Source: Candidatus Brocadia sp. (GTDB taxonomy: Bacteria; Planctomycetota; Brocadiia; Brocadiales; Brocadiaceae). Taken from it: a stretch of DNA of 55,416 nucleotides. Both the position numbers and the translations under genes were made by a program. Positions 26,091 through 32,642 of the stretch are shown piece after piece (position 1 is the stretch's first letter; each line of letters starts with the position of its first letter). The stretch covers positions 1 to 55,416 of the forward strand of contig SOEU01000021.1 in NCBI GenBank assembly GCA_021646415.1, in the 5' to 3' direction. Under the pieces are notes generated by a model, which had not been told where the DNA came from, ran no database searches, and worked only from the letters and a program-made list of their open reading frames with translations.

Positions 26091-26395
26091 CTAGTCGTAA
26101 CACTTTAGTTTTTTGAAAAACTATCAAGGCAAAGCCTTGTGCTGATTTCGCCCCGGAGGGGCAAATTGCTCATAGGCAGGCAATTTATTGCCTGTGTTAA
26201 GAGAAAGATAAAAATAAGCCCTGTAGGGGCGAATGAAGATTATGGATACAAAATCGTCTCAATCGTCCCTACGGGACTGTATTTCTATTTGATAAAAATA
26301 CAGGCAATAAATTGCCTGCCTATTGCCTCACGTCCCTATAAGGACTTAAAAAGCACAACTCATCTTTCAAAAAACTAAACTGTTTCGCCTAGTCT
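26091..26395. repeat. ~300-bp nested palindromic (foldback) element
   Basis: Outer arms of 15 bp match perfectly (26104-26118 against 26365-26379) within longer imperfect arms containing CTAGTC/GACTAG. Inner arms of 23 bp match perfectly (26173-26195 against 26300-26322) and are centred on TAGGCAGGCAATTTATTGCC. Smaller pairs around GCCCTGTAGGGGC/GTCCCTACGGGAC fill the middle. The whole unit can fold into one long branched hairpin. It has no transposase and looks like a MITE or a large REP-type element. Confidence 0.8.
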
Positions 26396-26420
26396 AAGTG
26401 AAATCTATGGGAGAAAAATT

Positions 26421-26708
26421 ATGCTGTGGTCTATAATGGGAACAATTGCAGCAATTTGTACAACGGTAGGATTTATACCACAAATAATACGTGGCATAAA
26501 GACCCGGGAATTACGTGATGTTTCGCCAGTCATGTTAACCCTTCTCCTGGTGGGCTGTAGTTTATGGCTGGCTTACGGAGTGCATTTGAAAAATCCTATT
26601 ATAGCATTGGCAAATGGGTTTACACTATCGTTTGTCATGACTATTTTATTATTACGCAGTTTGTTTAGAAGAAGCAATGCAAAAAAACAGTCCATAAGTT
26701 TGCAATAA
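26421..26708 (+). CDS. SemiSWEET sugar transporter (PQ-loop)
   Basis: A 95-residue protein with three membrane helices and the PQ motif in TTVGFIPQIIRGIKTRELRDVS, the size and pattern of bacterial SemiSWEETs. These dimerise to move small sugars by facilitated diffusion. Conserved Trp (SLWLAYG) and Asn (ALANG) positions of the substrate pocket are present. GGAGA lies six bases before the ATG. Confidence 0.9.
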   Translation: MLWSIMGTIAAICTTVGFIPQIIRGIKTRELRDVSPVMLTLLLVGCSLWLAYGVHLKNPIIALANGFTLSFVMTILLLRSLFRRSNAKKQSISLQ

Positions 26709-26780
26709 TAGGGATCCCCCCTGGCTTATGACAATTTTCAGTGGAATTTAACATGTTTTTTTATAAAATAGAGAAAATTT

Positions 26781-26856
26781 GGGCGCTTGGCTCAGCGGCT
26801 AGAGCACTTGCTTCACACGCAAGGGATCAGTGGTTCGAATCCACTAGCGCCCACCA
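26781..26856 (+). tRNA. tRNA-Val (CAC anticodon), CCA encoded
   Basis: A complete cloverleaf: acceptor GGGCGCT/AGCGCCC, D-arm region GGCTCAGCGGCTAGAGC, anticodon stem CTTGC/GCAAG with loop TTCACAC (anticodon CAC at 26814-26816), T-arm GTGGTTCGAATCCAC and a genomic CCA. Its 3' part from 26809 is repeated imperfectly at 30747-30795, so it served as the attachment site of the element that follows. The left-hand copy keeps the intact tRNA. Confidence 0.97.
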
Positions 26857-26857
26857 T
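26809..26857 (+). repeat. Attachment site, left copy (3' end of tRNA-Val)
   Basis: The 49-bp segment covering the anticodon loop to CCA is repeated at 30747-30795 with 3-4 differences. It marks the left boundary of an integrated element of about 3.9 kb. The recombinase gene lies close to it, as usual for tRNA-targeted elements. Confidence 0.8.
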
Positions 26858-27010
26858 ATCTTGCAAGCACTTATGACTTGTTCTCTCTAAAGCATCACTT
26901 GAAAATGTGAACAAATTGTGAACTCTTTTTTCTGATTGATCACCACTTAATACTTTATCAAGCATTTCAACGGCCTTTCTTTTATGCCCCGGTGCCAGGT
27001 GTGCATATCT
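26813..27010 (-). pseudogene. 3' remnant of an older tyrosine integrase
   Basis: A minus-strand frame gives the end of a phage-type integrase: RYAHLAPGHKRKAVEMLDKV, which includes the tyrosine nucleophile region, then a tail that runs into the tRNA gene and stops at the TGA in its anticodon loop (26813-26815). The upstream catalytic part is missing; the frame breaks near 27010 where the Cys-rich gene overlaps. Integrases whose 3' end overlaps the tRNA target are common, so this is probably the element's original integrase. Confidence 0.65.
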
Positions 27011-27209
27011 TAGCGCCTCGACTCTTCACGTATTCTTCAATCATCTCCTCAGAATATTCTTTTGTGTTTTCCAAAGCCTTTTTAAGACCTTTACCATGGT
27101 TCCGGCCACCACAAACACAATCGCATTTGTCCTCCTTTTCCTCGTAGCATTTCGCATCACATCTACCGATACAACCACTACTATTACCAACATAGATTAA
27201 CGTAGTCAC
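26982..27209 (-). CDS. Small cysteine-rich protein
   Basis: A 75-residue protein beginning at a GTG with AAGGGA seven bases upstream. Seven of its eight cysteines are packed in residues 13-33 (GCIGRCDAKCYEEKEDKCDC then VCGG), which suggests a small metal-binding knuckle. A helical tail follows (KALENTKEYSEEMIEEYVK). I recall similar short proteins in mobile elements but know no function. It follows the recombinase gene by 11 bp and is likely co-transcribed. Confidence 0.7.
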   Translation of the reverse strand: MTTLIYVGNSSGCIGRCDAKCYEEKEDKCDCVCGGRNHGKGLKKALENTKEYSEEMIEEYVKSRGAKICTPGTGA

Positions 27210-27220
27210 AGATAAATCCC

Positions 27221-27826
27221 TTACAATGCAAACTGCAACCGTGCAACGGCATCCATCTTCTTTTCATCCGATGTATGCAGATACTTCTCGGTGGTCCGTA
27301 TGTGGTTATGCCCCAAAAGCTCCTGTACCGTCTTCAGGTCAACGCCTTTATCCAGGAGCGTGGTAGCAAAGGTGTGCCTGGTCGTGTGCGGAGTAATCCT
27401 CTTGTAGATCAAGGCATCCTTCTTTACACGCCGTAAGAGACAATCTACCGCCTTATGGGTAAGCGGCCTCATATCACAATTCCCATGCTCCCCCAGGGTG
27501 TAAAACAGATATTGTCCCCCTTCTGAGGGGGTGAGGGGGAGGATTGTCTTCCGATAATCCACAATCGCCTCCATCACATCCCTATTCAGCGCAACACGCC
27601 TATATCTCTTCCCCTTGCCCATCACGTCAACCACCGGTTGATTCCGGTACGTGGTAATATCTGCAACCGTCAGATTGCACACATCCGCCTTTCTGAGCCC
27701 CGTGGAAAACATCAGAAGCAAGAGGGCATAATCCCGCTTACCCTGTAACGTCCTTCTGTCCGGCGCCCGGAGGATCGCGCTAATCTCATCCTCAGTTAAA
27801 AATTCTGACACCCTTTTCATTTTCAT
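27221..27826 (-). CDS. Tyrosine recombinase (XerC/D-like catalytic domain)
   Basis: A 201-residue protein that is essentially just a catalytic domain. All active residues are visible: Arg in STGLRKADVCNL, Lys in GKGKRYRRV, His-x-x-Arg in PHTTRHTFA, His in LGHNHIRTT and Tyr in EKYLHTS. The N-terminal SAM-like core-binding domain of full-length Xer proteins (about 300) is absent. AGGAGG lies ten bases before the ATG. A short insert (LPLTPSEGGQ) interrupts the middle; its DNA is a GC-rich repeat. It probably mobilises the tRNA-Val element. Confidence 0.88.
   Translation of the reverse strand: MKMKRVSEFLTEDEISAILRAPDRRTLQGKRDYALLLLMFSTGLRKADVCNLTVADITTYRNQPVVDVMGKGKRYRRVALNRDVMEAIVDYRKTILPLTPSEGGQYLFYTLGEHGNCDMRPLTHKAVDCLLRRVKKDALIYKRITPHTTRHTFATTLLDKGVDLKTVQELLGHNHIRTTEKYLHTSDEKKMDAVARLQFAL
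27506..27544. repeat. GC-rich repeat inserted in frame in the recombinase gene
   Basis: A dense C/G stretch (CCCCCTTCTGAGGGGGTGAGGGGGAGG-like, on the plus strand) encodes the peptide LTPSEGG within the recombinase. The same C/G style occurs in the nqrC-nqrD gap. It lies between the GKGKRYRRV strand and the C-terminal helices, where Xer proteins tolerate loops. Confidence 0.5.
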
Positions 27827-27842
27827 AACTGTTTTACCTCCT

Positions 27843-28007
27843 CTACTTAAACGATAACTCTAACTGCTTTATCACCTTCTCCATCGCCTCACTATCAGAG
27901 ATCACAATATCCGGGTACACCTTCTGTAACGTCTTCTTGAGGAGTTGGTACGTATTGGCACTCCGGGTCTTCTCATAATACTTAATCATCTCAAAGATAG
28001 CGTTCAT
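27843..28007 (-). CDS. Small helical protein upstream of the recombinase
   Basis: A 54-codon frame, MNAIFEMIKYYEKTRSANTY onwards, ending 17 bp before the recombinase start. It overlaps the 3' end of the antirepressor-like gene by 17 bp. The ribosome site (AGGAG) touches the ATG, so translation may depend on coupling with the upstream gene. Predicted all-helical. No family recognised. Confidence 0.5.
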   Translation of the reverse strand: MNAIFEMIKYYEKTRSANTYQLLKKTLQKVYPDIVISDSEAMEKVIKQLELSFK

Positions 28008-28413
28008 CTCCTAGGCGGTCAGTGGGATCCTGTCTGAATCCAAGTGGTCCCTTTCCTGAAACATAATCTTTCACAGGGTAAGTATTGCCCACCTCTGAAA
28101 TGTCAGGATTCTTTCCTGTCGCTCGACATTTTTCACCCTTTTTGGATTGATTTTTGACCATCAAACCGATAAAACCATCAAGGGTTAAGGCCAGAACTTC
28201 ATAGTTTGTGCCGTCAGTCATTGTCGTTACGACAATAACTGACCACTCTTTTAAGAGGGCATCACCATTAATTAACCGCCAAAGTACCTCTTTGTGATAG
28301 TCTAAATAATCCGCAATATCAGATAACGTTACCACCGGCACCCTCTCGCCGTTTATTGCCACAATGGCGATCCTTAAAGGCTTCCCATTAAACTCCTCAA
28401 ACCTCACATCCAC
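27991..28413 (-). CDS. Phage antirepressor-like protein
   Basis: A 140-residue protein. Residues about 10-90 (PLRIAIVAINGERVPVVTLS, DYLDYHKEVLWRLI, NYEVLALTLDGFIGLMVK) resemble the N-terminal domain of P22-type phage antirepressors. The C-terminal 50 residues are unrelated and low in structure (GKNPDISEVGNTYPVKDY). The start is a GTG without a good ribosome site and the frame is open further upstream, so the 5' end may be truncated by a rearrangement. A regulatory gene of the integrated element. Confidence 0.55.
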   Translation of the reverse strand: MDVRFEEFNGKPLRIAIVAINGERVPVVTLSDIADYLDYHKEVLWRLINGDALLKEWSVIVVTTMTDGTNYEVLALTLDGFIGLMVKNQSKKGEKCRATGKNPDISEVGNTYPVKDYVSGKGPLGFRQDPTDRLGDERYL

Positions 28414-28454
28414 CGGCTTAAGCGCCCCTTGCCTGTCAAACCCTTCCCTCGGAA

Positions 28455-28574
28455 ATGTTGGATGTGATTGACGATTATCGTTTTAAAAACAGGATTCAAT
28501 CTAGAGCTGAGGCCGTAAGGCAATTGATAGAAAAGGCCCTGGGCACTCCTAAAAAAGAGACCTCAAAGAAATAA
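28455..28574 (+). pseudogene. Truncated ribbon-helix-helix (CopG-like) protein
   Basis: A 39-codon frame, MLDVIDDYRFKNRIQSRAEA followed by VRQLIEKALG, is the helix-helix part of a CopG/Arc-type DNA-binding protein. The N-terminal beta strand that contacts DNA is missing. The upstream bases belong to the antirepressor-like gene on the other strand, suggesting a recombination joint near 28440. Confidence 0.55.
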
Positions 28575-28584
28575 GGGGTTCTGG

Positions 28585-28643
28585 AAACGCATATGGCGGG
28601 GGGGCGCCCTGTCAGACAGTCATATGCGGGCCGTAGTGCGTTT
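28585..28643. repeat. Dyad-rich intergenic segment
   Basis: Nested inverted repeats: AAACGCA (28585-28591) with TGCGTTT (28637-28643), GCATATG (28589-28595) with CATATGC (28621-28627), and CTGTCAGACAG at 28609-28619. In a small mobile element this could be a regulator site, a replication origin or a transcript end. Confidence 0.45.
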
Positions 28644-28712
28644 CGCTTCGGTCATTGTCCAAGCCCTCTAACCTCTATAATCAACTTATAAAAACCAGTT
28701 TTCCTTATCGCA

Positions 28713-28991
28713 ATGGAAGCATTAATCGGATTAATAGTCATAATCATAGCAGTATGTTCCTTCATAAAATATCATCATAAAAAGGAAAAAGAACTTACTC
28801 CATACGAGCGTGAAAAACAGACGAAAGAAATGGCGAAAGGGGTTGAGGAGCTTATCAGCGAGGTAGTCCAGGAGTCATACTACGGGAAAAAAACCAACGA
28901 AGAAATTGAGCAATTGAGAAGCGAAGTTAAACAATTACGAAAAGAGCTGAGTGAATTTAAAAAGGATGATCACGATAAGCAAAATATTTAG
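28713..28991 (+). CDS. Small membrane-anchored coiled-coil protein
   Basis: A 92-residue protein with one N-terminal membrane helix (residues 3-18, LIGLIVIIIAVCSFI), a basic flank (KYHHKKEKE), and a C-terminal coiled coil (IEQLRSEVKQLRKELSEFKK). The frame is open and compositionally normal but lacks an obvious ribosome site. It ends 11 bp before hicB. Function unknown. Confidence 0.6.
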   Translation: MEALIGLIVIIIAVCSFIKYHHKKEKELTPYEREKQTKEMAKGVEELISEVVQESYYGKKTNEEIEQLRSEVKQLRKELSEFKKDDHDKQNI

Positions 28992-29002
28992 GAGAATTCG
29001 TC

Positions 29003-29227
29003 ATGCAAATTAAATTGACGGCAGTCTTCCAAAAGGTACCCGAAGGATACATAGGATTTGTAGAAGAATTACCGGGCGCCAATACGCAGGGAAACACATT
29101 AGAGGAAGCACGGAGCAACCTTGAAGAGGCAGTGCAATTAGTCCTGGATGCTAATAGGCAATTAGCAGAAGAATCGCTTCAAGGTCGGGATGTGATAAAA
29201 GAATCGTTCTCCGTTTCGACACCATGA
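29003..29227 (+). CDS. hicB: HicB-family antitoxin
   Basis: A 74-residue HicB: KLTAVFQKVPEGYIGFVEEL, then PGANTQGNTLEEARSNLEEA and VQLVLDANRQ, the partial RNase H-like fold. AGGAGA precedes the ATG. HicB normally neutralises and autoregulates HicA, an mRNA interferase, encoded next to it. Here the HicA frame overlaps the HicB stop (ATGA) but contains a nonsense codon, so the antitoxin now lacks an intact partner in this locus. Confidence 0.85.
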   Translation: MQIKLTAVFQKVPEGYIGFVEELPGANTQGNTLEEARSNLEEAVQLVLDANRQLAEESLQGRDVIKESFSVSTP

Positions 29228-29409
29228 AGCGCCGGGACCTTATCCGCCATTTAGAAACCCAGGGATGTGAATTTTTGTGAGAGGGTGGGAATCACACCGT
29301 GTATGTCAACCGCGCTTTGAAGAAAACTTCAACGGTACCCAGGCATAAAGAGATTAACGAATTCCTCGTTCATAAAATCTGCAAGGATCTGGGAATCACA
29401 AAACCGTAA
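29224..29409 (+). pseudogene. hicA: hicA toxin gene with an internal TGA
   Basis: The 61-codon frame reads MKRRDLIRHLETQGCEFL, then TGA (29278-29280), then EGGNHTVYVNRALKKTSTVP and RHKEINEFLVHKICKDLGI. This is a complete HicA with the dsRBD-like fold and catalytic His in GGNHTVY. In intact family members an Arg commonly stands at the stop position, so a single CGA-to-TGA change explains it. The 3' remainder keeps coding quality, so the change is recent or the codon is read through. Confidence 0.85.
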
Positions 29410-29440
29410 TGCAGGATGACAGTAGGAAAATTTCGGCGTT

Positions 29441-29458
29441 GCCGGGTACATACCCGGC
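29441..29458. terminator. Hairpin after hicA
   Basis: GCCGGGT, 4-base loop, ACCCGGC, 31 bp after the hicA stop. There is no T run directly behind it. Possible end of the hicBA transcript, or a structured spacer; 29410-29611 contains no gene. Confidence 0.4.
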
Positions 29459-29611
29459 AGCGATATAAGGGGGAGAAGCCGGCCCTCCATCCTGCAAAAA
29501 AATTAAGGGCCTGCAATAGGAAAGGAGTCCGTTTAAAGGTGGTTTGAGGCCTTAAACGATTTCTGCTATCACAAGCTTTTTTTTAAATGTCTTTATTCCG
29601 CTTCAACAAAC

Positions 29612-30190
29612 TCATTCCAGAGTTTGTTTCCGCAGGTTTTCGCTTTCTTGTTGATCGGGTGCAGCCAATATCCTTAATCTTTCTGGCAAGTCACGGATAG
29701 TTAGTTGAGACATATAACTATAATTAGCATTCCGCATGGCTACCCATAAGAAATTTGCTGTATCACCGATCGCGTTTTCCAATTTCTTCTGGTATATATC
29801 TGCGATTTGTACCCAAATAGTACAGGAAATCTCTTTCAATTGTGGCTGTAGTTTTTTAATAGTGTCCTTTTGCTTTTCGATTACCGACTCAATAACATCG
29901 ATAAGCTCCCTGGTATTTTTCTGATCCTGTGTTGTGTCCAGGAACTGCGTACGAACTTCACTCTTCAATTCTCTTAAACTGGTTTTATTTGCTGCGTAAC
30001 GCTCTAAAGCTTCCTTCTTTTTTGACTCAGCTTTTGAATTTTCACCCTCCAATTCCTTAAGCCTGGTATTTAATTGTGTGAGTTCTTCTTCTGCCTCTGT
30101 CAGCTTTTTTTGCTCAAGTTCCAGTTGCTCTTTTAATTTTTTGTACGTCTTGACTTCTGGAATTTCCTTGTAAGTTGTTTGTTGTGCCAT
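29612..30190 (-). CDS. Coiled-coil protein of the integrated element
   Basis: A 192-residue, mostly helical protein. Residues 15-125 form a long coiled coil (LKEQLELEQKKLTEAEEELT, LNTRLKELEGENSKAESKKK). The C-terminal 60 residues are more mixed (NFLWVAMRNANYSYMSQLTI). AGGAG lies eight bases before the ATG. It follows a 65-aa gene by 14 bp. No catalytic motif is seen. It could be a structural or host-interaction protein. Confidence 0.7.
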   Translation of the reverse strand: MAQQTTYKEIPEVKTYKKLKEQLELEQKKLTEAEEELTQLNTRLKELEGENSKAESKKKEALERYAANKTSLRELKSEVRTQFLDTTQDQKNTRELIDVIESVIEKQKDTIKKLQPQLKEISCTIWVQIADIYQKKLENAIGDTANFLWVAMRNANYSYMSQLTIRDLPERLRILAAPDQQESENLRKQTLE

Positions 30191-30204
30191 GTGTTTAACT
30201 CCTA

Positions 30205-30402
30205 TTAAATGAAAAATTCCGGATGCTCTTTTGAAACTGCCTGAAGTGCTTCACCATAAGAAACACCTTGATTTTCTTTCATATGACCTTCAATCAAGAC
30301 TTCCACTGTTTTGCGGTTATACTGAGTTTCGTCAAGGGCAATTTGTTTTATTCGTTGGCCTGTGTCGTCATCAATATACTCCCAAAAGCGCTCTTCACCC
30401 AT
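30205..30402 (-). CDS. Small protein of unknown function
   Basis: A 65-residue acidic protein, MGEERFWEYIDDDTGQRIKQ at the start and SYGEALQAVSKEHPEFF at the end. The frame is well used but the ribosome site is weak. It sits between the frameshifted gene at 30432-30571 and the coiled-coil gene, in the same direction, so probably one operon. No family recognised. Confidence 0.55.
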   Translation of the reverse strand: MGEERFWEYIDDDTGQRIKQIALDETQYNRKTVEVLIEGHMKENQGVSYGEALQAVSKEHPEFFI

Positions 30403-30431
30403 TTTACCGTTCTTTTTGTAATCATGCCTTT

Positions 30432-30571
30432 TTACCTCTCGAGATAATTTTTGTCGAATCTGTTTATCAGATCTTGAAATTTTTTACGGCCTGTATTTGC
30501 ATCCTCTTTTTTTTAGGATCGTAATCCCGATAATCGGTATCTTCTGACTCGCGTTTGGTTTTATCTGCCAA
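30432..30571 (-). pseudogene. Short gene broken by a frameshift in an A8 run
   Basis: Starting at a TTG with GGGGG seven bases upstream, the frame reads ADKTKRESEDTDYRDYDPKK and reaches a run of eight A residues (T8 at 30507-30514 on the plus strand). Adding one base joins it to EDANTGRKKFQDLINRFDKN and a clean stop, giving a 46-residue protein. The 140-bp length (not divisible by 3) fits a single-base indel, either real or a sequencing error, or a slippery site. Confidence 0.5.
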
Positions 30572-30746
30572 ATTTATCACCCCCTTTTTAGTTCTTTAAA
30601 GGAGAAAGGACTGTGAACAAAATGTGAACATAATACCCCAAAATATACCGAAACAAGCCAGGGATGCCTTTTGCGCCTTTTGACATTAACCCGAACAAAA
30701 TAAGAAACTTGAAATCAGAATAAAAAGTAGCTATACTTATTTTCCA

Positions 30747-30795
30747 TGCTTCATACGCAAGGGACCAGTGGTTCGAATCCATTAGCGCCCACCAT
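30747..30795 (+). repeat. Attachment site, right copy
   Basis: An imperfect copy of 26809-26857, including the T-arm GTGGTTCGAATCC, acceptor AGCGCCC and CCA. It lacks the 5' half of the tRNA. It marks the right boundary of the integrated element. The substitutions break tRNA pairing, as expected for a copy no longer under selection. Confidence 0.8.
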
Positions 30796-30938
30796 GATTG
30801 TTGTTGAAAAGGTTACTGAGCATTCAGCCTTAAACGAAAAGCTCAGAAAATAATGAATAGCTGGAAACATTTATTTGCTAGAGTTTGTTGAATAGAATAA
30901 TGATTTGATATGCAAAATCCTTCTCAAGGAGTATAAAA

Positions 30939-31202
30939 ATGCCAGAACATTTTTCGAATAAAGAAATCGGAGAAAAATACAAGGCCGTTATTTCTTCAAC
31001 CAAATGTCCAAATTGTGATGGTGAAGCTGTTTCTGTAATGGTTAAAACGATGAAAGTACCATGGATGATCAGATGTTTCAGTTGTGGATATAGTGATGTA
31101 ATTATGTGGATTGAAAAACAGGTAATGGATGCATTGAAGAATGCAAAGGTATTCAATCAAATATGGAAGGAAGGCCAATCGATTGAAATAACTTTAAAGT
31201 AA
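30939..31202 (+). CDS. Small zinc-ribbon protein
   Basis: An 87-residue protein with AAGGAG before the ATG and two CXXC knuckles (CPNC at about residues 23-26 and CFSC at about 46-49), a likely single zinc ribbon. The C-terminal 40 residues are helical then strand-like (IEKQVMDALKNAKVFNQIW). It lies just outside the right attachment site. No function can be assigned. Confidence 0.7.
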   Translation: MPEHFSNKEIGEKYKAVISSTKCPNCDGEAVSVMVKTMKVPWMIRCFSCGYSDVIMWIEKQVMDALKNAKVFNQIWKEGQSIEITLK

Positions 31203-31269
31203 CCATGCTAAAATACTCTTTTTCTGTGGGTCAGGAAGTGAATTAAAAAATTGTGGGTTAGAATATTTT

Positions 31270-31785
31270 TCAGTATTTGATAACTGAAAATATGTCATAT
31301 TTGTCTAAGGCCTTTTTGCCATTGAGAAAGGTTAACTCAATCAAAAAGGCGCATCCCACAATGTTTCCTCCAAGAGATTCGACCAGTTTACAGCAGGCAG
31401 CCATGGTCCCTCCGGTTGCTAACAAATCATCTACCATGAGTACATGCTGTCCTTCCATAATACCGTCTTTGTGTATTTCGAGCACATCGGTACCATATTC
31501 AAGTGCGTAGCTCATGCTAATCTTTTCGTAGGGAAGTTTACCGGGTTTTCTGATAGGGGTAAATCCGGCGCCTAAATTGAAAGCGACGGTGGGCGCCAGG
31601 ATAAAACCGCGTGCCTCGGCGCCGACTACGATATCAATATTCTTATCTTTATAATAATCAGAAATCGTTTCAACTGCGCCTCTCAGCCCTTTTGGATTTT
31701 GTAACAGGGGTGTGATATCTTTAAAAATGATTCCTTTTTTCGGGAAGTCTGGTATATCTCGTATCAATTTTTTTAAATCGTTCAT
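31270..31785 (-). CDS. apt: Adenine phosphoribosyltransferase
   Basis: A 171-residue Apt. It converts adenine and PRPP to AMP in purine salvage. The 5'-phosphoribosyl-binding motif is VLMVDDLLATGGTMAA. Other family marks are IPDFPKKGIIFKDITPLL at the start and GAEARGFILAPTVAF. It is the last gene of the cmk-rpsA-sigma-apt operon, starting 8 bp after the sigma factor stop. Confidence 0.97.
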   Translation of the reverse strand: MNDLKKLIRDIPDFPKKGIIFKDITPLLQNPKGLRGAVETISDYYKDKNIDIVVGAEARGFILAPTVAFNLGAGFTPIRKPGKLPYEKISMSYALEYGTDVLEIHKDGIMEGQHVLMVDDLLATGGTMAACCKLVESLGGNIVGCAFLIELTFLNGKKALDKYDIFSVIKY

Positions 31786-31793
31786 AGGCTTAT

Positions 31794-32642
31794 TTATTTT
31801 TCCCTTGTCAAAATATAATGTAACTTTTTGATGACCTCTTTCTCTATTTGTCTAACTCGTTCGCGGCTTATATGTAATAGCGAACCAATTTCCTCCAGTG
31901 TCTTTGGTTCACCATCGATCAATCCATATCGCAGTTTTATTATTGTAGCTTCTCTTTTATCAATAACCTCCAGGAGTCTTTCCAAACTTTCCCTTTCATA
32001 AGTTTCTTCCATTTCATCTTCAGGAGCAGGTGTTCTACTGTCGGGTAGAATACTATCAAGAGCCCATATAAGGTCGGAACCTGTAATATCCGTTTTGCTG
32101 AGGGATCCCGTTGAGCGTATAGCATGTTCTATGGATTCAACCTTTTTTGCTGTAATATCCATCTCCTCTGCAATTTCTTCACGGCTCGGAGGTCTTTCAA
32201 GTCTGTCCAAAAGACCGGTCGATGCAGTTTTCAGTTTGGATATTTTCTGAATCATGTAAGAGGGGATACGGATTGTTTTTGTCTTATCCGTTAAAGCACG
32301 GCGAATTGCTTGTTTGATCCACCACGTGGCATACGTACTGAACTTATATCCAGTCGACGGATCGAATCCCTGAACAGCACGAATCAGACCGATATTCCCC
32401 TCTTCGATTAGGTCCAAAAAGGAAAGTCCCCGGTTAATATACTCTTTTGCAATACTAACAACCAGGCGCAGGTTGGAACGTATCAGTTTTTCCCGTGCCT
32501 TCTCATCTCCCTCTACAACTTTTTTTGTTATTTCTTTTTCCTCTTCGGGAGATAACAACGGAATTTGGTTAATTTCTTTCAGATATGTTTGTAAAGCCGA
32601 TTCCGTATGTATGTCTCCTTCTTTGTTGTATGATGGGACCAT
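31794..32642 (-). CDS. RNA polymerase sigma-70 family factor (group 2/primary-like)
   Basis: A 282-residue sigma factor without region 1.1. Region 1.2 is ALQTYLKEINQIPLLSPEEE; region 2 is LRLVVSIAKEYINRGLSFLD and GYKFSTYATWWIKQAIRRAL; region 3 starts RLERPPSREEIAEEM; region 4.2 is TLEEIGSLLHISRERVRQIE. The -10 and -35 reading helices are of primary-sigma type. Its start overlaps the rpsA stop (TAATG), so translation is coupled to ribosomal protein S1. At 282 residues it is smaller than the usual housekeeping factor, so a RpoS/SigB-like alternative factor is likely. Confidence 0.93.
   Translation of the reverse strand: MVPSYNKEGDIHTESALQTYLKEINQIPLLSPEEEKEITKKVVEGDEKAREKLIRSNLRLVVSIAKEYINRGLSFLDLIEEGNIGLIRAVQGFDPSTGYKFSTYATWWIKQAIRRALTDKTKTIRIPSYMIQKISKLKTASTGLLDRLERPPSREEIAEEMDITAKKVESIEHAIRSTGSLSKTDITGSDLIWALDSILPDSRTPAPEDEMEETYERESLERLLEVIDKREATIIKLRYGLIDGEPKTLEEIGSLLHISRERVRQIEKEVIKKLHYILTREK

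Larger units (their letters stand above)
25851..26420. other. 570-bp repeat-rich spacer
   Basis: No real gene. It holds a degenerate GGTTCAATC hairpin (25965-25988) and a nested palindromic element (about 26091-26395). The only open frame inside (26139-26378) is made of the repeat arms and is not believed to be a gene. Confidence 0.7.

Noticed and set aside
26139-26378. A 79-aa frame in the nested palindrome
   Set aside because: It is made of the repeat arms (GRQFIACV and its mirror AINCLPI), has no ribosome site and no family match by eye.
30588-30782. 64-aa frame ending the element on the minus strand
   Set aside because: Its start lies in the tRNA-derived attachment site and the rest has no coding signal; it is a shadow of the att copy.
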